This document shows positions 1-64,000 of a stretch of 64,000 nucleotides of DNA, piece after piece. The position numbers and the translations under genes are program-made. The notes beneath the pieces were generated by a model. That model saw nothing but the letters and a program-made list of their open reading frames with translations. It ran no database searches and was not told the DNA's origin. The number at the start of each line of letters is the position of its first letter. Position 1 is the stretch's first letter. This stretch comes from Diadophis punctatus similis (Eukaryota; Chordata; Lepidosauria; Squamata; Dipsadidae): positions 8,713,453-8,777,452 of the forward strand of contig JALIGW010000025.1 of the NCBI GenBank assembly GCA_023053685.1, given 5' to 3'.

Positions 1-59
1 ATAGGTTGACTCCATCTTCTTTGTGACAGCCCCTTAGACATTGGTTTCCTTAGTAGTTC

Positions 60-560
60 TACCATCCTTCAGATGCTCTTCATAAATGCATGGCACAACA
101 TAGGAGAACAAACCCATCAGGACTAGATTCAGCAGTCCATCTTCATTTAAAAGACAAAGGCCACTCTTTTGAAGGCAGCAAAGTCCACATTTTGGACAGA
201 GAGGACCCCTGGTTTGAGGCCATCTATGTCAAAATTGAACAGCCCTCTCTCAACAGAGGGGGAGGGATACGACATCATTTATCTCCAATCTACAACACAA
301 TCCTTTCAACAGTTCCAAGAAGGCTCCACACCAATTTGCACCACTCAGGTAACCCTGATGACACAGATAAACCACCAGGTGACCTTAATGATCTGCTAAA
401 AGAATGCAAATGACCAGCTGCCTGCAAGGAGTATAAATCCTTCCATTCCCCACCATCCAGTCAGAGCTGAAGAAGCTTCTTGTATAAGAAGTGAAATGTC
501 TTCAAAGAAAAAACAGAGAGTCCAGTTGCCTCTTGAAAAAGCACCTTTGGGTCAGACTGT
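60..560 (+). mobile_element. Penelope-like retroelement, 3' fragment
   Basis: An open frame at about 90-413 encodes pieces such as SAVHLHLKDKGHSF, VHILDREDPWFEAIYVK and EQPSLNRGGGIRHHLSP. These match the C-terminal GIY-YIG endonuclease region typical of Penelope-like elements. The sequence after it (GAAGAAGCTTCTTG ... CCTCTTGAAAAAGCACCTTT, 468-550) is the usual 3' end of the family and recurs, inverted, near 34.3 and 35.9 kb. The element is 5' truncated or extends beyond the window start. Confidence 0.75.
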
Positions 561-1065
561 CAAAGTGTTCTTCAGCCAGTCACCATATAATCTATGCCAA
601 GGGATGTTGGGTGAATAAAACAGGATGGAGGGGAACCGATTGATCCCTAGACAATTTGCCACCCTAGGCAGGAAGCCACTCCTATTCCATTCCTGACAGA
701 GAGCCTTCCGGTCGGTCCAACAAAGCAGAATCCTCCATGTCCCCGGCCTAGACAGTTTCTTTCATTACTAAACAGCTTTTTACCATTTACCATTAGGATG
801 TTTTCCTAATGTCAATCCAAAATCTACTTCCTTATAAATTAAACCAATTGTTTGTTCCTTCTGGGACAATTCTCAACATTTCTATCCTACTATGTGGCAG
901 TCCTTTGGAGACCAGGGGACAATATCAATATCACTCTATTTTAGGACAACTGTGACATAGTTGTACTTGCTTACCTATATTTTCCGAATAATCAATGGCT
1001 GGATTTGGATTTGGATTTGGAACCATAGCTTCCAAAACTACTTAAAAATGGATATTATTTTCCTG

Positions 1066-1150
1066 GATTATTTATTTATTTATTTATTTTGCTCCCGAGG
1101 GACTCAGGGCGGTGTACAACATGTAAACAACATTAAAATTCATACACAAA
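1066..1150 (-). mobile_element. CR1/L3-like LINE 3' end with (TTTA)n
   Basis: The TTTATTTATTTATTTTGC tail is followed by the reverse complement of the CR1 3' terminus (CCGCCCTGAGTC type), the same ending seen at 12.6, 18.1, 52.7 and 60.5 kb. Only the last 80 bp or so remains. The 640-1060 stretch to its left shows nothing recognisable. Confidence 0.7.
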
Positions 1151-1292
<142 letters not shown>

Positions 1293-1424
1293 AGGAGAGT
1301 GATTGAGATTCTGGACTAGGAGCAGAGAGTCTAATCCTCCATTGGACAAAGATGCTGGGTGGTTGTCTTTGAGCCAGTCATACTCTCTCAGCCCTAACAA
1401 ATATCTATCAACCTATTTTTATCT

Positions 1425-1650
1425 ATTTGTTAGATTTTTATCCCACCTTTATTATCTTTTATAAATAACTCAAGTGATGAACATAATGCTTTTTTCTACT
1501 TTCCTCATAACAACAACCCTGTGAGGTGAGTTGGGCTGAGAAAGACTGGCCCAAGGTCACTCAGCTGGCTTTAATGGCTCAGGTGGGACTAGAATTCACC
1601 ATCTCCTGGATTCTAGGCCAGCACCTTAATCACTACACCAACTGGATAAG
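1425..1650 (-). mobile_element. CORE/MIR-like SINE remnant
   Basis: The segment around AACCCTGTGAGGTGAGTTGG and GGCCCAAGGTCACTCAGCTG matches the MIR-type core/tail in reverse. A related copy in plus orientation lies at 56120-56260. Old and diverged. Confidence 0.55.
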
Positions 1651-2448
1651 CATGGTAGATTATGGCCTAAATTTTTTAATAAAGAGGTGTTCATCCTGAA
1701 GTGGTTTAATTGGTAGTATTTTATTTTGACTGCTGCTGCTATTGCTGTTGCTATATATGTATATTCTAGTATATTAATGGATAAGCTTGGAAATCACTAC
1801 CAGAGAAGAAAGGAAGCCGTGTTTTCATAATCACACAGTTTAGTATTCTTGTCATCAGGTCACCTTATTATCATTTTTTTAAAAAATGAGCCCCAGTTGC
1901 CTTAAAATAATAAAGTTTGGGGTGAACCTAAATTGAGTGAATTGTACCTAAAACAATTTAGTCCCACTGGACTAAATGTGAACACGATTAAAAAAATCTT
2001 AAAACATTTTCTTTACTTTGATTTGGCTTATAAATTATCTGGAGAATCACAGAGGCAGTCTGGAACAATAACAAATAAATATAGGGAAGGGAGAATTCGC
2101 AGGCAACCAGTGATATGTCTAATGACCAGAATATAATAATTTTTTAAATCAATTATTTTCCTTTCAATTTTCTCTTCTCTTTGAAATCAATAGGAAGTAA
2201 AGGTATAAGGCATAATTTGTTTAGTTTAGGCGTATCTGTTATGCTCAGATTCCCAAAGTGTGCCTTTTACATGCATGCAGAGGCCTAGTGGCTGGTGGCT
2301 TGAGATCATAGAAGGTCTGTGGCTAGAGCTGGATCTGTTCAGAGAATAAGATTCTTCAGATCTGAGATCCCAGACCTGTTTCAATCCTCTTTTTCAGACA
2401 AGTCCTCCCAGACTCAGTTGCCTGCAAAGCTTTCTGGGAACGTAGCAG

Positions 2449-2570
2449 CCATCTCCAATCTTGGCAACTTTCTGACTTGTGGACTTCAACCCCCAGAATT
2501 CCTCAGCTGGCTGGCTGAGGAATTCTGGGAGTTGAAGTCCACAAGTCAGAAAGTTGTCAAGGTTGGAGGC
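2449..2570. mobile_element. Foldback MITE (hAT-like family)
   Basis: Two arms of about 57 bp (2449-2506 and 2514-2570) form a near-perfect inverted repeat around GGCTGGC. The core GGACTTCAACYCCCAGAATTC also occurs in the hAT MITEs at 14634, 21600 and 29578, so these share an origin. I see no clear target duplication here. Confidence 0.7.
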
Positions 2571-3235
2571 TCCTGCCGCAGAGGAGCAATTTTCACCTCT
2601 CCTAAGTTGCCTCAGCTGCCCTTGGGTGGAGTTTATTTTATTTTGTTATCCTTCACTTCATTTCCATGGAAACCAGTGACTGAAGTGGCACTACTGAAAT
2701 GAGAACCTGCAATTAGCTCTGTTAGCCTTTCAGCCTCAGATGTAGAAAAATATTTAATCCAAGAGAAGAGGGTAAAACAAGATGGACATACCTTTTTATT
2801 GCAAATTCCAAAGTAAAAAGATGTACAGTACAAAGGAAATCAGATAAGTCAGATGCTGTTCTTTCAACCTGTTTTGTTACTTTTAAAATGCATGTTATTT
2901 TGTTCCCCCTGCATCTCCCTTCCCCAGAACACCCTTCTCCCATTTGCTGTTGTTATCTTAAACCAAGCAAACTTACAGGCTGGGGTTTAAAGATGTGGAC
3001 AATAAACACATTCGTGAGATGGTGTTACAAGCAGAATGCAGCAAAAAAAAAAAAAGTATTTGCCCTGATATCTATGGGGGGGGGGAGCTTTCGTGGAGGT
3101 TTTAGCAGCATTAACCACACCATCTCATTATATTTTTTCCTTTAGTTCATGATTCTGTCACATACACATCTAGAACACAATGTCCATGTGAACCTCAGAA
3201 AAGCATTTGAACAGATGTGAATTAAGTTGAGCCTC

Positions 3236-3345
3236 ACAACACCCCTGTGAGGTAGGTAATTACCCATTATACAGATGGGTAAAACTGAGGCACGCACAGA
3301 GAGGTTAAATAATTTGCCCAATCTGCCATTCGGTCACTCATTCAC
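3236..3345 (+). mobile_element. MIR/L2-like remnant
   Basis: The text CCCTGTGAGGTAGGTAATTA, ATACAGATGGGTAAAACTGA and GAGAGGTTAAATAATTTGCC follows the conserved MIR/L2 3' region. Ancient amniote repeat. Confidence 0.6.
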
Positions 3346-3349
3346 ACAA

Positions 3350-6300
3350 AGCTGGAAACAGAAATCACTAGAATCCTGTTAGAGAATTATCAAAGTCTAA
3401 TACCTGAAAAAGATATTTTCCCATTCTTTTACAAAATCACTCTCTCATCATGCCCTCTAGCGCTCTCATTTTCTCTTCCCCACACACTCCCACAAAAACA
3501 TAAACACACATGTATACCTCCCTATATAAATGCAACATGCAACATATGAGAAATTTTTATATGGATTCATATTTAAGGTGACACAATTCTGGTAGACATT
3601 GAAATCCGTATGAATGTTGTCTTGAATTTCTCTCCATCAAAATGTTCTAATCTAGTTTAACACCAGAGTTAAATTGAAAATCTCTTTTTTTCACTGGTAG
3701 ATAGAAAATTTAAAAATAATACTTCACATTCTGGAGAGTGGCTGAGTAGACTGTTACCATTAACTGCCATTTTAAAAGGATTCCACATATGCTATTTATC
3801 CTCATTGGGGATCACGATAATCCTGGTGACCTTTAAAACAGTGAATGCTTAGTTTGCTATTAGTGCATCTCCTGCAAAGTCCAATATGTACTGATTCTTT
3901 GTAAAGGGGGTGGCAAAACATCTACCCAGTGCTCCTTTCAACAAACACAATACTTGCATTTAGTGACTGTAAAATTCTTATTGTAGCTAATATGGTAAAC
4001 TTTGAAAAGAAGACTAGGATAAAAAAAAATCATAGTATGAAAGGGAGAATGAGATCTGCAGACATGTGTGCCACATTCATACAAAACAGGCCTGTTTCAA
4101 AGCAAATGTCAGTTTTCAGCAATATCACAAACAGATGCACAAAAGAAAATTATATGCAGAAAAAGTTGTTGGCTGTATTCCTCTCAGAAGGACAATTTAC
4201 ATAAGTCTCATGCAATTCTTCCCAATCATAGTTTGATTCCCAATTGAAGTATTGATGGCAAAATAGGCACCACAGCAACACAGCATACATTTGTTTGTTG
4301 ACAGAGATGATCTCCACATGGGAAAAGTAGCTCAGAAGAATCTTTCTTTTCTGGCCACATATTACAAGTGTTCAAAGAGAGCCAAGTGGACCATGAGCTG
4401 CCTCCCTTGGCAGACTTATTAAAAAACATAACACCTGGTCTTCTTTTGCTCTTAACTCCTAGCAAAGTGCATAAAGCAAGGATGTCGCATCTCAGCCCTT
4501 CAAACAGAAAGCTTTAAAGAAAAAGTCGATTGGAACAAAGAACTTAAGAATAAGACATTGGCACACTGGATGGATACAGAACTGCACAAGCCAAGGTCTG
4601 GGTGTCCACTGACAATCACACAGCTAACACCCTAGCACATAACTGTTTCTGGAGAGAGTGTTACTAGTACACAAAGGTTAGGGAAAAAAAAGGGGGGGAG
4701 CATGAAACAGAGTACTGCAAAACTACCCATTTCCTGTGCCAAGGTAAATGCAGCATCCACCTGAGAACTTTCTATATGTGAAAGAGTGATTGTTATGCTG
4801 CAAAAGAACACTGGCTTTTCTCAAGAGCTCACCTGTCTTAGCAGATAAGGGTGTTTACACACTAGTAGTGCATGAGGCTGAGGTTCTTAATGTCATAAGA
4901 GACCAGATAGACTTTCAAGCCAATTATCTTATTATCTTTGTCAACCTAGTATTTAAGCCCTTTCTGTTTATAAACAAAAACCAGCTTGAACCAATTATCT
5001 TCATTCACACCCACCACAAGAGGTGATTGTGGAGTTTCAGATTTTTAACAGCTCTCCCCCCCCCCCATTACTGATTATGGGGAATGCTTCAAAGCCTCAT
5101 AGACACCAAAGCATTTGAAGAGAAAATATATACAAACCCAGGAATCATGTATATCACTTTTTTCAAAAGGAGTTATGTACACATTGAAACACCTTGTACC
5201 ATGAAATATAATGTGACCTCCCCAGTTGCATAAAGGAGGCTGCATTTTCCTGATATATCTATCTGTATCTGATTACTCTGTTGCCAAATACTGGTTGCCA
5301 AGAGACAATATTATATACATCCAAAACTCAGCCCAAGGAAATATTCTCACTGGACCAAGTCTGGCCCAGTTCATTATACCTGAATGTACCCTGTATGACA
5401 GGGAATGTTGTAGCTGAGTAACAACGCTCAGTCCTTTGCTTTCCAATTAGTCCCAATCTTTCTGATCCTTGCTTTTTCCTCTCTTGGGTTTTGAAGCATC
5501 AAACCCACAAAGGTTTATAGAATAATATTAATTTAGCAATATTAACTTAGCAATAGTTTCTATCAGTTTTTCATCAAAGCGTTAATAGTCCAAAACTATA
5601 CTCAATCTGAAACTGGCCATTACTAAATGCCCATAATATCCACTGGAAAAAACAAGAGAACTCAGTATAAATTCTTAGTCTTACTGGCTTATTCCTAATA
5701 TCTGCTCCTACATTATTATTTATTATTTTTATAGTTAACACCAAAGAACTTTTTTTTAACCTTATAAAGTGAACTACCCAAAAGATCAAACCGATACCTT
5801 GGTAAAATAAAACCGGGAATGTTTGTTTTGGGCTCTTTGGAGTATGGGATTACATAGCTTTCCAAATATGTGATGCTTTGTTAGTTAACAATTGGAATAA
5901 CTTTCTAAACCAGGAAAGAATTAGGAAGATCCTAATTGATCCATCTAAGCTATTATTGTTCAGTTTGGTTGGCAGCATCTTTCCCAAGGACTCAGGCAGA
6001 AAAGGGCTCTTCCCATCACCTCCTATACGTCCTCTTTAATGGAACCAAGACTGAAACCAAGACCATCTGCCTACATTCAACTCATATGCATGACTATGGA
6101 CCTTTCCCAAGAATGATAATGTTCAGATCTTCTCCACTGGTTGGTTACCTGCTCTTGCAATAATACTCGAAACAAATTAAAAACCCAGACAGATTTGTGG
6201 AAACTCCCATAACTGTCTCAGGATTAATTCAGTGTATGATTCTTTTTCTTTCTGTTTACGCTTTATCAGAAGGTTCAAAAAGAAGACCAAGTGCAAGATG

Positions 6301-9300
6301 ACATAGGCTGCATTATTTTATGAAACAAAATATAAAAAAGAGAGCAGTACTGTAAATTAAAAACATTTCAATGTAATTTCTCATAGATAGGAGAATATTC
6401 TCCCCCCTCTTTCCCCCCCCCCTATCTAAGCTAAGGAAAATTGATTCATTGGGAAATTGCTATGTGATGAGTGGTACAATTATTTGCAATGGAGTTAAGA
6501 TTTCTTTTACAGATGCCTAGTAACCAGAGAACTTGGCTATGGGCTGTTCTTCTGGCTGTGTAGTGTTAACAATGTGTCCAATTCTTAGCTACCAAAAATA
6601 GGTGGTTTGCCAGCTGTGCCACTTACCAAAGAAGCCTGTAAGCAAGAATAGGCACATTTCCCCTTTAATTGTTAACCTAGGCAAGTGATATGTGGACTCA
6701 GTCTATTACTGCATCCTCCCCTTCAATACTCAAATATCAAAAGTCCATTATTCTTGAACAAAATTGGCTGATCACCATGGGGACACATTAGACTGTTGTT
6801 CAGCCCCGTCACCCATCAGATATTTTATATTTGAGAATTCTCTTCCCTTTGTACAAAAAATTGTTTTACTTTTGCTTTGATTGCTTTGATTGATAATTTA
6901 TCTATACCAAAGTTAGCTGCAGATAATCCAGTTTTACTGAACTGTCAGTGTCATCACACAAACAATTCATCACTCTTAAACTACCATGAATCTCATAAAA
7001 TAATTTTTGAATATTTTAGATATAGGATTCTTTATTTTAAAGAACATTATCAGAATGATAGAGTTGAAAAAATAGGTTTTCTCCCTCAATTTACACTACA
7101 TGGGAAGCATATTGCAATTTTTTTAGCCATAACTTTTCCTCTTCTGCAGTGGAGGTTGAAAACCTGGTCATAAGATTTATGTCAAATTTGTTTCCTGCTC
7201 ATGTCAGCCTTACCACCACCACAAGTAAAGATGCTAAGTTTCTATCTACAGTGATTTCCATAAGAAGACATAGAATGGTCTAATCTTGGAGTCATGGCAT
7301 TATGAAGGATTTTCTCCCCTTCTTTTAACTTATTGTATTCCAGTTTAATTCCATTTCTATGTTATCTTATTATCTTAATATTTTACTGCATTTTATTCAA
7401 ATTTTCCTTCTTCTAATTTTGGCATTATGACTATTGTATTTGGCCTCTTTTATTGTGCTGGTCATTGACAGTAATTAAAGTAATTAAAGAAATCAAAGGG
7501 ATGTCAAATTATTTAATTATGAATGCTTATTCATTTCAGTTTGCATTGGATATCCCCTATATATGTTGTTTTCAGTCCTTTTCCATACATCATTCATTCA
7601 CTAGGAAGATAACCCCCAAAGAGGTTATTCCTATTATTTCAATTTTAAAAAAAGGAAAGGAATTTATAAACAAATTCACTACTAAATGTAATTTTATTTT
7701 TATTAAAATTAATTTTTAGCAAAACTGTTTTGACCATTTCTGGCCATGGGAAAGGTAGGTGGAGTGAAACAATGGATTTAAAAACTAATGTTATTAAAAT
7801 TAAAATTACATTTTCAAATGTTTCTCAATGAGTTTGAGATTCATTTGACTCCTAGTTTGGACCATGTTTTTCAAAAAACATGGCTGTTTTGCTGAAATAA
7901 TAAGTTCCTTTCTCTTTTATCTCTTTAAAAAAAGTTCAGCTATATCTTTATATAATGTTCATATATCTCAATAGACCATTATAGGATGATTCATTTTTAA
8001 AGATTTCCAAACTGTAATGCTGATATATAAAAATACCAAAGTGAGGCTCCTAATCTCAGTGAAGTCTGGTTAATTGGGATAACTGGTTAAAGAAATCTAA
8101 AATGAAAGAAACTTGAAGAAACATTGTGCAGAAACTAGAAAAACTGTTAATTTTAGTTAGGATATAGTTCACAGTTTTGAAGTTTTTTCTTAACAGCTTT
8201 TTTCTTAAGCCAAGCTCGAGTAATATAAGAAAATTCAAGTATTTTTAAATAATAAGCAAATATAAATATGGATTGCGGGCATTTTTACTCAAATTTGCTT
8301 AATAAAATTTGATAGCACAAACACTATATGTGCCAAGCTTTTCATATGGAACAGTAGTCCAGCTGAAGAATAAATATGATATTTAGCCAAATCTTGCATA
8401 GAGTGGTCAAAATGTATTGCACCTCGGAACCAAAATACAATCTAAGTAGTTTTGTTGTAAATACATTTTTGCAATAAAGCTTTTGAGAGGATATTTTTCC
8501 TCTGAAGGGATGTACTTAAATTGACATCACCTGAAAAGTGGAAAAGAAAAAAATTTTTTTTAGAGAGATAGAAAATTAAATATGGACAGTGGCATAAGCC
8601 AGAAGCCACTCTATTTAATTTTTTGTAGTCCTTTGTCATGTACAAAAAGGCATGCCAGTGAAATAAAATGATATATTACAGTATTTATATTATTGTCTTA
8701 AAAAGTTCAGTCATACTTTTCAGCTCTTGTTGTTGTTGTTGTTGTTGTGCTGTTTACAATGTTGCCTGTACAAATGCATGTAATTTTATCATACATATTT
8801 TATGAGAAGCTGGGATAAAACCTAACAAGAAAGAAATGTTTTGCTCCTTGTGGTATCTGGTTCAGCAGAATTATTCCACTGATGTTGTGTTAGCTAGATT
8901 ATGCATTTTTAAAAAGCTCAACTTGGCACAGATATCTATCAAATGGCTTACTTTCTGATTAACCTTGTAATAGGTACCTAAGTTGCAAAATTCTAAATGT
9001 CAAGCATCTGCCACTAAACTAAAAGGCATTGCTAACTTTCTTAGCTTCCTTTTGATTTTGGAATATTTTAAATCTTTTTTTAAAAAAATATTTTTTGCCC
9101 TTTTATAGATAAAACAGTTTTGGTCCACATTCAAACAGCGTCTTTCACCATGTTGTAGAAATTCAACATATTTCTTTACAGCCTTCTGCAAACTTTTTTT
9201 TAAGCTGTATGGTTGAACAATCTCGACTGTAGTGTAATGCTGACATTGACCCAAGAATGATTTCATAAATCTGTGCCCTTAGAAGATGAATTATTATGAG

Positions 9301-11167
9301 GATTGATTTATTAAAAGGGGACATAATGGACATTTTAAAAAAAGAATGAAACATGCCAAAGTAGTTCTTAGAAACATAAATGTTAGTTCCCCTCCCTTTA
9401 GAATTCTCATCATGTTAGAGTTAAGACTAGTTGAGAGGTAGCTCTTCATCCCTCCCTGAATATGCAGGACCATTAAAATTACCACCATACAACAATATGG
9501 GATGAAATGTGAAACTGGTGAAGGCACATGTCAAGTATGACACTTTTCCTCTCAGTGCTGTATCCATGTCACACTGCTACTTTGCTCACAAAAGTAGGGT
9601 GTTGTATTAATAGATGTTTAAACTACTTTCATAATTATTTGAAATATTTTTGGTTTGCTTTACTTAGGGGAAAAATGCAGCTCAAAGAATTGGATAAAAC
9701 CATGTAGCTGCAGAAAACTCTCAGTGAAAGAACAAATCCACTTGTGCCGAGTACATTTCTCACATCACAGCACTCCAAGAGAGCGCAACATTTTGTCAGT
9801 AATTATGGCCCACAATGCTGTAAACTCCTCTGTCATAAGCCTGCCTGCAAAAAGATTGCTTTATATAACTGCCAAAATATGTCTTTGAGAGATAATATGT
9901 TGTTTTTTACAGTGCTTATTTCTAACAGAAAAAAAGTGCATATGGCAGAATGGATACTGAATTGTAAATATTGCAGGATACAGAACTACTTGGTGAGTTT
10001 TCTTGAAGCCCTAATGTTCCAGATATTGAGATTGTACTACAACCACTTCCTGAATTGGAAGGGTGCTAGAGCAGCATTTTGATGTGGATTTGGGGAGTTA
10101 CTTTTAAAAAGTGGAAAAGAAGTTGACTGCATGAAGCTTATTAAAAATACACATAAACTCCTTGATTGGTTTCACTTTTCTCCTCTTGTGGGAGGTTACA
10201 TGGAAAGATTAACACTTGGAAACTAGGTGAAGAGCATAATCATAGCTAAGAGTAACTCTCCGAATACAGTGTGCCGTAGTCAGTGGAGTGCCTCAAACGT
10301 ATGGCTTAACACACAGTCTGGACAGCATATTGAGTGTCTTGTGGTTTTATGATTCCTCATGCATGATTCCTGATCACAGCATGCCATCATGCAAATCATT
10401 TCTATGCATTGAAACGAGCACAGTTTTATTTAATTTATTTTTGGAATCAGCCTGAGCGAGTTTGGCAAACTGAAAATACCTGATTACCCCCATCTCTCAC
10501 AAACCATGGTGAAGCCCATAGAATAAAAAGTATGCAGATAATAAGTACTAAAGAAACGATGATGATTCAATGATATGGGCTAAATACGTGTCATTTCATT
10601 TCAGCTTTTTGTTGATGTTCTACTTGTTTGTTTTTTCTCCTTTTTTGTTTTTGTTTTTTGCTGCTTAAACTAAATGTCAAGTATGAAAATCTAGTTTTGC
10701 ATGAACTAAACAACCCTTTAAGTGATATTTTTCCAGATTTCCTTTCAATAAAATGAAAAAAAAAATCAAATTTTTGCTGCTTTGGAAAAAAATATGAATC
10801 CTCAAGCAGCAGTTTTTTTCCTTGTTTGTGTTTGTGTTTTATTTTGCTTTTTTGTCCTACGTTGCATTGACTGATGTGGAACATGCAGTATCCACCTGCC
10901 CAGACTGTATAAAATCCTTGTTCTCCTTTGCATTGTTTCCTGTTTTTTTTAAAATATATTGGTCTAGATGGGTCCATTAAACAGGTGGTAGATCACTGCT
11001 TTGAGATGCAACATGGTCACACAGTAAGCAGACTATGTTTGGTATAAGATCTTTAAAGTTTCTCCACAGCTGTTCGCTATTGATATATATTTTATCAGGA
11101 AGTTTGTAAACAATCTTTTCTGCTCATGAGTTTTCTACAGTTAATATTATTATTATTATAGATCATC
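3350..11167 (-). other. SCN8A: Probable long 3' UTR and downstream flank of SCN8A
   Basis: No coding segment and no transposon or SINE that I can recognise for about 7.8 kb past the stop codon, unlike every other stretch of this size in the window. SCN8A mRNAs are known to have multi-kilobase 3' UTRs, so much of this is probably transcribed. Two AATAAA hexamers on the minus strand lie at 10439-10434 and 10430-10425; several more AT-rich candidates occur further on, and I cannot choose the end. A short (TTG)n run is near 8728-8748. Small open frames here lack codon character and are not called. Confidence 0.45.
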
Positions 11168-63130
<51,963 letters not shown>

Positions 63131-63389
63131 CTGAAAGGGAAAACAAACAAGAAGTCAAACTTGGAATTGTGCAACAGAGGCAAGAATCCATAAAGTACCA
63201 CTACTGAAGGAAATGACATCCTGGATCAAAAATAAAAAAGTTTGAAAGGAAATAAATTCTTCATGAAAATACCTCACAAATATACTATTGGTCTGTGGTC
63301 AAGCAATTGGGCAATTATTTCAAATCAAATACATAATTTACATTCCACTCCTCTCTTGTTCCCATTTACTACTTGAACTTGTCAGATTA

Positions 63390-63792
63390 CAGGTAGTCCT
63401 CAATTTATGACCACAATTGAGCCCAACAATTCTGTTGTTAAGTGATAGTTGTTAATTGAATTTTGCCCTATTTTAGAGCCTTTCTTGCCACAGTTGTTAA
63501 GTGAATCACTGCAGTTGTCAAGTTGGTTAAAATGGTTGTTAAGTGAATCTGGCTTCCCCATTGACTTTGCTTGTCAGAAGGTTGCAAAAGGTAATCACAT
63601 GACCCCCCCCCCTCCCCAGGACACTGCAACCATCGTAAATATGAGTCAGTTGCCAAGTGTCTGAATTTTGATCACATGACCACGGGGATGCTTGCAACAG
63701 TCATGTGAAAAATGGTCATAAGTCACTTTTTTCAGTGCTGTTGTAACTTCAAATGTTCACTAAATGAACTGTTGTAAGTCGAGGACTACCTG
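63390..63792. mobile_element. Tigger/pogo-like MITE, best-preserved copy
   Basis: 403 bp with ends CAGGTAGTCCTCAATTTATG and AGTCGAGGACTACCTG, TA on both sides (63388-63389 and 63793-63794). It occupies much of the sequence between the DI-DII linker exon and the window end; no further SCN8A exon is visible there. Confidence 0.82.
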
Positions 63793-64000
63793 TAGTAGCT
63801 GCAAAACGTAAGTAAAGTGGAGAAGGAACAGAAGCAAGGCCTTCATTGTGTCAAATATTTCTGCATGCACAAAGTCAAATTAAAACACTGATTATAAAAA
63901 GGGAACATGTTGCACTGCTATCTGAAAAGGTGGATAAAGAATCCAGTCCATCCTTCTCTCACACAGCCTTGGCACAATATAAAGTTCAGATGTGGAAATT

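Noticed and set aside
10591..10977. 128-codon minus-strand frame downstream of the SCN8A stop
   Set aside because: Lys-rich reading of A/T-rich probable 3' UTR; no domain or Kozak context.

Overview
The window is vertebrate, and almost certainly snake, nuclear DNA. It holds most of one large, intron-rich gene on the minus strand. Sixteen constitutive coding exons of a voltage-gated sodium channel alpha subunit run from about 63.1 kb down to a stop codon at 11.17 kb. The C-terminus ends in RESKC, and the ankyrin-binding and IQ regions match Nav1.6, so I call the gene SCN8A. The window covers the DI-DII linker, domains II, III and IV and the C-terminal tail. Domain I and the promoter lie beyond position 64000. 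The snake/squamate call rests on the repeats: tRNA-derived Sauria-type SINEs, CR1/L3-like LINEs with (AAAT)n tails, a degenerate BovB LINE, SPIN-type hAT transposons, and a Rex1-like LINE with an (ATTCT)n tail. A valine in the DIV pore loop, of the kind reported in snake Nav1.6, agrees with this.

Layout, right to left in the direction of transcription: DI-DII linker exons (63.1 and 57.2 kb); domain II (56.6, 55.3, 49.3 kb and the start of 43.0 kb); DII-DIII linker with the ankyrin-G motif (42.8 and 41.8 kb); domain III (40.2, 38.9, 33.3, 25.2, 22.9 and 20.7 kb); III-IV inactivation linker (18.25 kb); domain IV (15.2 kb and the last exon, 12.3-11.17 kb). A probable poison exon (18N) lies 330 bp upstream of exon 18A. 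Two GCATG motifs lie just downstream of 18A. The intron between the DIII S6 exon and the III-IV linker exon has AT-AC ends. The III-IV linker exon is one base short (104 instead of 105 nt), which breaks the frame in this assembly. From 11.17 kb down to about 3.35 kb there is no recognisable transposon, consistent with a long 3' UTR plus flank. Below that the sequence is ordinary repeat-bearing flank with a Penelope-like remnant at the left edge.

The introns are full of mobile elements. The most unusual is a 3.38-kb SPIN-type hAT element (26618-30000) with a perfect 8-bp target duplication. It carries a 230-bp-arm inverted duplication, a decayed first coding exon of a MAP4K-type kinase ending at its own splice donor, and a 0.5-kb purine-only tract. 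A 0.6-kb copy with the same ends, also with a perfect target duplication, lies 5 kb away. Other elements include a hAT family with perfect 8-bp duplications (one copy a 289-bp near-perfect palindrome), a TA-flanked family whose copies hold different internal minisatellites, an L1 inserted into a CR1 with a twin-priming inversion, and two solo LTRs. I see no second intact host gene, tRNA, rRNA or CRISPR array.
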